NCBI GenBank assembly: GCA_007119075.1
Contig: SKQJ01000068.1
Span: 1 to 10,767 of the forward strand
DNA: 10,767 bases
Direction of reading: 5' to 3'
Origin: Bacteroidales bacterium
Lineage (GTDB): Bacteria; Bacteroidota; Bacteroidia; Bacteroidales; PUMT01
Below, one piece after another: positions 6,343 through 10,767 of the stretch (position 1 is the stretch's first letter; the number at the start of each line of letters is the position of its first letter). The notes beneath the pieces were generated by a model. It had not been told where the DNA came from. It ran no database searches and saw only the letters and a list, made by a program, of their open reading frames with translations. A program made the translations under genes and the position numbers.

Positions 6343-6396
6343 ATGATAAATAGGGCGGCAATCCAACTGAATACAAACCATCTTCCTTGTCTTGAA

Positions 6397-8289
6397 ATGA
6401 AAAGAAACCTCAGAAGCGACATAACGACCCGCGGCCGGCTGAATGCCGGAGCCAGGAGTCTGTGGAGAGCCAATGGCATGCGGAACGAGCAAATGGGAAA
6501 GCCACTGATTGCCATCGCAAATTCCTTCACCCAGTTTGTCCCCGGTCATGCCCACCTTCATGAAATAGGACAGAAGGTAAAAAAGATAATCGAACGGCAG
6601 GGCTGTTTTGCAGCCGAATTCAACACCATTGCCATAGATGACGGCATCGCCATGGGGCACGGCGGCATGCTGTATTCGCTCCCTTCGCGTGACCTTATCG
6701 CCGACAGTGTCGAGTATATGGTAAATGCCCATTGTGCCGATGCTCTGATATGCATAAGCAACTGCGACAAGATCACTCCGGGAATGCTGATGGCCGCCAT
6801 GAGGCTGAATATCCCGACGGTGTTTGTCAGCGGCGGACCCATGGAAGCAGGCAGGAACGGGGAAAAGGCGCTCGATCTTGTTGATGCGATGGTCATTGCC
6901 GCCGATCCCGGCGCCGCAGACGAGGATATCTATCATGTTGAAAAAAACGCCTGCCCCACCTGCGGCTCCTGTTCCGGCATGTTTACCGCAAATTCGATGA
7001 ATTGCCTTAATGAGGCGCTGGGCCTCGCCCTTCCCGGGAACGGCACAGTGGTCGCAACGCACCGGAACCGGATAATGCTTTTCGAAGACGCCGCCTCCCT
7101 TGTCGTCAGACTGGCATACCGGCATTACGGCGAGGGCGACGACAGCGTATTGCCGCGCTCAATCGCTACCAGGGATGCTTTTCTGAATGCAATGCGCCTG
7201 GATATTGCCATGGGAGGGTCTACAAACACGGTCCTCCATCTCCTTGCCATAGCCAGTGAGGCGGGGGTGGACTTTTCCCTGGAGGATATCGATCAATTGT
7301 CACGCTCGACACCCGTTCTATGCAAGGTTTCCCCCAGCAGCAGCTATCACGTGGAGGATGTCAACAGGGCAGGAGGGATACTTGGAATTATGGCGGCCCT
7401 TGACGAGGCGGGGCTTATAGATACCGGAGTCGGGCGGGTCGATTATCCGAGCCTCCGGGAAGCGCTGCGGGATTATGACGTACGGAAGCCCGATGCAATT
7501 GACAAAGCCTGGAAAATTTACGGCAGCGCGCCCGGGGGATTCCATAACCTGGTAATGGGCTCACAGGATAATACATATGAAAACCTTGATCTTGACCGCC
7601 GCGAAGGCTGTATAAGGTCGGCCGCCACTGCCTGGTCGGATGACGGGGGACTGGCAGTCCTTTACGGCAATATTGCCCGTAACGGCTCGATAGTCAAGAC
7701 AGCCGGAGCAGATCCGTCGGTATTCCGTTTCGAGGGCAGGGCAAGAATATTTGAATCACAGGAAGACGCCTGCAAGGCCATACTTGACGGCAGGATCGCC
7801 GCCGGCGATGTGGTTGTGATCCGCTATGAAGGTCCCCGCGGAGGGCCCGGCATGCAGGAAATGCTGTACCCGACCTCATACCTTAAATCGGCCGGGCTGG
7901 GTGCTGCGTGCGCCCTGGTTACCGACGGCCGATTTTCCGGAGGTACATCCGGCCTTTCCATCGGTCATATTTCCCCGGAAGCCGCCTCCGGAGGAGAGAT
8001 CGCCCTTTTAAGGGAAGGCGACAGGATAATTATTGACATATCCTCGAGAAGCATAAACGTTGATTTGCCGGATGATGTCCTGGCCTTTCGGCGGAAGGAA
8101 GAACTGGCCCGCGGGGAAAATGCCTGGACACCGGAAAGCCGGCAGCGCGAAGTTTCCCGTGCGCTCAGGTTTTATGCCTCCGTGGTCGCTTCGGCCGATA
8201 CCGGTGCGGTCAGGGTATTGCCCGGAGACGGGGTTTCGGGAACCAGGAAGGGGCATCCGGAAAAACCGGCCCGAACCGCGGGCAGCTGA
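6397..8289 (+). CDS. ilvD: dihydroxyacid dehydratase
   Basis: A 630-residue enzyme that dehydrates 2,3-dihydroxy-isovalerate and 2,3-dihydroxy-3-methylvalerate to the keto acids that precede valine/leucine and isoleucine. Family signatures are plain: NSFTQFVPGHAHLHEIG, AIDDGIAMGHGGMLYSLPSR, CISNCDKITPGM, CPTCGSCSGMFTANSMNC and, near the C-terminus, GRFSGGTSGLSIGHISPEAA. The Cys residues in the CDK and CGSC motifs are expected iron-sulfur ligands, and the Lys after CD is an expected active-site residue. The NSFTQFVPGH segment places it with the E. coli-like subgroup, which carries an oxygen-labile cluster (inferred). I chose the ATG at 6397, giving MKRNLRSDITTRGRL, which aligns with normal family N-termini; the in-frame ATG at 6343 touches the terminator U-run and would add 18 unusual residues. 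About 20 residues at the C-terminus (after VLPGDG) look like a non-conserved tail. First structural gene of the ilv operon. Confidence 0.96.
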   Translation: MKRNLRSDITTRGRLNAGARSLWRANGMRNEQMGKPLIAIANSFTQFVPGHAHLHEIGQKVKKIIERQGCFAAEFNTIAIDDGIAMGHGGMLYSLPSRDLIADSVEYMVNAHCADALICISNCDKITPGMLMAAMRLNIPTVFVSGGPMEAGRNGEKALDLVDAMVIAADPGAADEDIYHVEKNACPTCGSCSGMFTANSMNCLNEALGLALPGNGTVVATHRNRIMLFEDAASLVVRLAYRHYGEGDDSVLPRSIATRDAFLNAMRLDIAMGGSTNTVLHLLAIASEAGVDFSLEDIDQLSRSTPVLCKVSPSSSYHVEDVNRAGGILGIMAALDEAGLIDTGVGRVDYPSLREALRDYDVRKPDAIDKAWKIYGSAPGGFHNLVMGSQDNTYENLDLDRREGCIRSAATAWSDDGGLAVLYGNIARNGSIVKTAGADPSVFRFEGRARIFESQEDACKAILDGRIAAGDVVVIRYEGPRGGPGMQEMLYPTSYLKSAGLGAACALVTDGRFSGGTSGLSIGHISPEAASGGEIALLREGDRIIIDISSRSINVDLPDDVLAFRRKEELARGENAWTPESRQREVSRALRFYASVVASADTGAVRVLPGDGVSGTRKGHPEKPARTAGS

Positions 8290-8339
8290 GCCTGTGATTC
8301 ACATTGCTATTGTAAAATGAAGATAATAAGATTATAACC

Positions 8340-10073
8340 ATGAGAAACCAAACACAGACATTGATGAAGGAAACCAGTGACCAGCCCGTTCGAATGACAG
8401 GGGCTCAGGCAGTAATGCAGTCGTTGATAAATGAGGGCGTCGATATTCTTTTCGGATATCCCGGCGGCGCCATAATGCCGGTTTATGACGCTCTCTATTC
8501 GGTATCGGACAAGCTGAACCATATCCTGGTAAGGCACGAGCAGGGGGCCGTGCATGCGGCACAGGGTTATGCGCGCGCCACAGGAAAGGTCGGCACCTGT
8601 ATTGTTACCTCCGGCCCTGCCGCAACCAATGCCGTTACCGGTATAGCAGATGCCAGCATCGATTCCACCCCGCTGGTGGTCATTTCGGGCCAGGTCGGAT
8701 CGCTCCTTCTGGGCACCGATGCTTTCCAGGAAACTGACGTCGTCGGCATCACCCAGCCTGTCACAAAATGGAATTACCAGATCACCAAACCTGAAGAGAT
8801 ACCCTGGGCTATTGCAAGGGCCTATTATATAGCCCGCAGCGGGCGACCCGGACCGGTACTGCTTGATATCACCAAGGATGCTCAGTTTGGGAGCCTCGAT
8901 TATGTTTATAAGCCGATGACCTCGATAAGGAGCTATACGCCCTATCCTGCAATTGACCCGCGCCAGGTGGAAGAGGCCAGCAGGCTGATCAATCTGTCAA
9001 AAAAACCCCTTGCCCTTATCGGCCAGGGAGTGGTGCTTGCAGGAGCCGAAAAAGAAGTCATTGAATTCCTTGAAAAAACCGGGATCCCCGCCGCCATGAC
9101 CCTGCTGGGATTGTCTGCGGTTCCTACCGATCACAGGCTGTACGTAGGCGGATTGGGAATGCACGGGAACTACGGGCCTAATATAATGACCAACAAAAGC
9201 GACCTGCTTATAGCCATCGGGATGAGGTTTGATGACCGGATAACTGCCGATACCAAGCGATATGGCACCAATGCCAAAATCATTCACCTTGAAATTGATC
9301 CCGCCGAGATAAACAAAATAATTCACGCCGATGCACCTGTGCTTGGCAATGTAAAGGAAAGTCTCCCGATGCTGACCGAAAAGGTAAGCAAGAATGACCA
9401 CAATGAATGGCTTTCGGAGTTTAAGGCCTGCTACAGGGTGGAATACGAAAGACTGATTGAAAGGGAGCTTTACCCGGATAAGCCTGAGCTTACCATGGCG
9501 GAGGTCGTAAGGCGGGTAACGGCTGCCTATGATGACGATGCCATCATGGTAACAGACGTAGGCCAGCATCAGATGGTAGCATGGCGCTATTTCAAATTCA
9601 AGCAGTCCCGGTCGGTGATAACCAGCGGCGGACTGGGAACTATGGGATTCGGGCTTCCGGCTGCCATAGGAGCCAAGCTTGGCCGGCCCGACAGACCTGT
9701 GGTGCTGTTTGTGGGCGACGGCGGCTACCAGATGACCATACAGGAGCTGGGCACCATATACCAGTCCCGCGTGCCGGTCAAAATAGTCCTTCTGAACAAT
9801 AACTTCCTTGGAATGGTCAGGCAGTGGCAGGAGCTTTTCTTTGATAACCGCTATGCCCAGACCGAATTGATAAATCCCGACTTTCAGACTATCGCCAAGG
9901 GATATCATATTCCCTCCCTTAAAATCACCGAAAGGGAAAAACTGGACGATGCCGTGAAGGAAATGGTGAATGCCGAAGGCCCCTTCCTGCTCGAGGTCGT
10001 CGTTGAAAAGGAAGGGAACGTCTTTCCGATGGTTCCCGCAGGCATGTCGGTCGAGGATGTAAGACTGGAATAA
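8340..10073 (+). CDS. ilvB: acetohydroxyacid synthase, large (catalytic) subunit
   Basis: A 577-residue thiamine-diphosphate enzyme. It condenses two pyruvates to acetolactate, or pyruvate with 2-ketobutyrate to acetohydroxybutyrate, the first shared step of branched-chain amino acid synthesis. Visible features are FGYPGGAIMPVYDAL, the cofactor-activating Glu67 in RHEQGAVHAAQGYAR, the TSGPAATN segment, a central FAD/Rossmann-like domain (about 200-350), and the thiamine/Mg motif GDG (459-461) to NN (486-487). Length and order are normal for the family. The start is the ATG at 8340, 50 bases after ilvD; the ATG at codon 9 is an alternative. It is followed 61 bases later by the regulatory subunit, as expected for one complex. 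Confidence 0.96.
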   Translation: MRNQTQTLMKETSDQPVRMTGAQAVMQSLINEGVDILFGYPGGAIMPVYDALYSVSDKLNHILVRHEQGAVHAAQGYARATGKVGTCIVTSGPAATNAVTGIADASIDSTPLVVISGQVGSLLLGTDAFQETDVVGITQPVTKWNYQITKPEEIPWAIARAYYIARSGRPGPVLLDITKDAQFGSLDYVYKPMTSIRSYTPYPAIDPRQVEEASRLINLSKKPLALIGQGVVLAGAEKEVIEFLEKTGIPAAMTLLGLSAVPTDHRLYVGGLGMHGNYGPNIMTNKSDLLIAIGMRFDDRITADTKRYGTNAKIIHLEIDPAEINKIIHADAPVLGNVKESLPMLTEKVSKNDHNEWLSEFKACYRVEYERLIERELYPDKPELTMAEVVRRVTAAYDDDAIMVTDVGQHQMVAWRYFKFKQSRSVITSGGLGTMGFGLPAAIGAKLGRPDRPVVLFVGDGGYQMTIQELGTIYQSRVPVKIVLLNNNFLGMVRQWQELFFDNRYAQTELINPDFQTIAKGYHIPSLKITEREKLDDAVKEMVNAEGPFLLEVVVEKEGNVFPMVPAGMSVEDVRLE

Positions 10074-10134
10074 CAGCTTCATCAATCCATTCCAATTTAA
10101 TTAACTTTATAGTATTAACTTAATACAACAAAAA

Positions 10135-10692
10135 ATGCGACAGGAATTCACCCTGACAATATATTCTGAGAACCGGATCGGCATCCTGAACCAGATCACT
10201 ACCGTATTCACAAGAAGGCATATCAATATTGAAAGCCTTTCCACTTCAGAATCCGCTATCGAAGGCATACACAAATTCACCGTGGTCGTATTCTCCACAA
10301 GGGAAGAAATAGATGTGCTTGTAAGGCAGATCGAAAAACGGATCGATATACTGAAAGCCTATTATTTTACCCAGGATGAGATCGTATACCAGGAAATCGC
10401 CCTTTACAAGGTTCCCACATCATCCCTCTTTGAAGGCAACGAGGTGGAGACGCTGGTGCGCCGCTACGGCGCCAGGATACTTGAAATAACGCCCGAATAT
10501 ACGGTGATAGAGAAGACCGGGCATAAGTTCGAGACGCAGGAGCTTTTTGAAAAGCTCGATCCATACGGGGTGACCCAGTTTACCAGGTCCGGCAGGATCG
10601 CGATCAACAAGCTGAAGAAAGAACCGCTGAACAGCTACCTGAGAAAACTTGAGAAAAACGGTGTAAATCCCGATATTTACAATAAAAAATAA
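10135..10692 (+). CDS. ilvN: acetohydroxyacid synthase, small (regulatory) subunit
   Basis: A 185-residue ACT-domain protein that binds the IlvB subunit, raises its activity and confers feedback inhibition, typically by valine. The N-terminal ACT domain (about 4-78) shows NRIGILNQITTVF and HINIESLS, where the valine-binding Gly and Asn lie in homologues. The C-terminal half (about 82-165) matches the second domain of the family (EIALYKVP, LEITPEYTVIEKTG, TRSGRIAI), with a lysine-rich tail of about 20 residues. The start ATG at 10135 follows an A-rich stretch without a Shine-Dalgarno sequence. The 61-base gap after ilvB contains a short inverted repeat (10112-10126) but no terminator, so co-transcription is expected. 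Confidence 0.94.
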   Translation: MRQEFTLTIYSENRIGILNQITTVFTRRHINIESLSTSESAIEGIHKFTVVVFSTREEIDVLVRQIEKRIDILKAYYFTQDEIVYQEIALYKVPTSSLFEGNEVETLVRRYGARILEITPEYTVIEKTGHKFETQELFEKLDPYGVTQFTRSGRIAINKLKKEPLNSYLRKLEKNGVNPDIYNKK

Positions 10693-10722
10693 ATCCATTA
10701 ATAAATTTTAATACAAGCAGCT

Positions 10723-10767
10723 ATGGCAAAAATCAATTTCGGCGGAGTAGAAGAAGAAGTTATAACC
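10723..10767 (+). CDS. ilvC: ketol-acid reductoisomerase, 5' end only
   Basis: The frame begins at the ATG at 10723 and is cut by the window edge after 15 codons, reading MAKINFGGVEEEVIT. This matches the typical N-terminus of Bacteroidota IlvC proteins, and its place 30 bases after ilvN is the expected operon order. IlvC uses NADPH to convert the acetohydroxyacids made by IlvBN into the dihydroxyacids used by IlvD. With only 15 residues, the call rests partly on context. Confidence 0.82.
   Translation, partial: MAKINFGGVEEEVIT

Noticed and set aside
6328..6345. Possible ilvD starts at GTG 6328 or ATG 6343.
   Set aside because: They fall within or right at the foot of the terminator hairpin and add residues that do not resemble the family N-terminus; the ATG at 6397 fits better.
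6244..7125. A 293-codon minus-strand open frame over the start of ilvD and the ilv leader.
   Set aside because: It mirrors ilvD coding sequence and would also cover the attenuator; no domain is visible.
8997..10085. A 362-codon open frame on the minus strand opposite ilvB.
   Set aside because: It is antisense to a clear acetohydroxyacid synthase gene and has no family resemblance.
10112..10126. A 15-base inverted repeat (GTATTAA, centre C, TTAATAC) between ilvB and ilvN.
   Set aside because: It is a short AT-only stem with no T-run after it, so it is unlikely to be a terminator; an operator inside the operon is possible but unsupported.

Overview
The window looks like chromosomal DNA from a Bacteroidota bacterium, probably an environmental member of the Bacteroidales/Marinilabiliales side. 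This rests on a DUF5916 outer-membrane protein, TAnnTTTG-type promoter boxes with no clear Shine-Dalgarno sequences, a PheA ACT domain with an IQSLP motif, and an ilvD-ilvB-ilvN-ilvC order whose IlvC begins MAKINFGGVEE. I see no mobile element, CRISPR array, tRNA or rRNA.

Left part (7-4971, all on the minus strand). Two adjacent genes encode exported proteins that share a CBM9-like domain: a small CBM9-only protein (2550-3305) and, 14 bp downstream, an 842-residue DUF5916 protein predicted to end in an outer-membrane beta-barrel (7-2535). A strong hairpin (3397-3427) separates them from an upstream gene for a Tat-exported aldo/keto reductase with a C-terminal fibronectin type III domain (3490-4971).

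Divergent control region (4972-5240). It holds a minus-strand promoter box for the reductase, a perfect 22-bp palindrome, a plus-strand promoter box for pheA, and a pheA leader with an intrinsic terminator that competes with an upstream antiterminator arm. pheA (5241-6104) makes prephenate dehydratase, which commits prephenate to phenylalanine.

Right part (6105-10767, plus strand). This is the branched-chain amino acid operon. A promoter box is followed by a 25-codon leader peptide whose residues 4-13 are LLTTILFIIL, then a long terminator hairpin ending in six T. After these come ilvD (dihydroxyacid dehydratase), ilvB and ilvN (acetohydroxyacid synthase large and regulatory subunits) and the first 15 codons of ilvC (ketol-acid reductoisomerase). 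Together IlvBN, IlvC and IlvD carry out the shared steps from pyruvate to the valine, leucine and isoleucine precursors.

The most notable signals are the two leader attenuators in a row. The ilv one has all the parts of a ribosome-mediated attenuator: control codons, a 1:2 hairpin, an 8-bp antiterminator and a terminator. The pheA one has a clean terminator/antiterminator pair but no phenylalanine-codon leader, so what it senses is unknown. The 22-bp palindrome overlapping the pheA promoter suggests an additional DNA-binding regulator.
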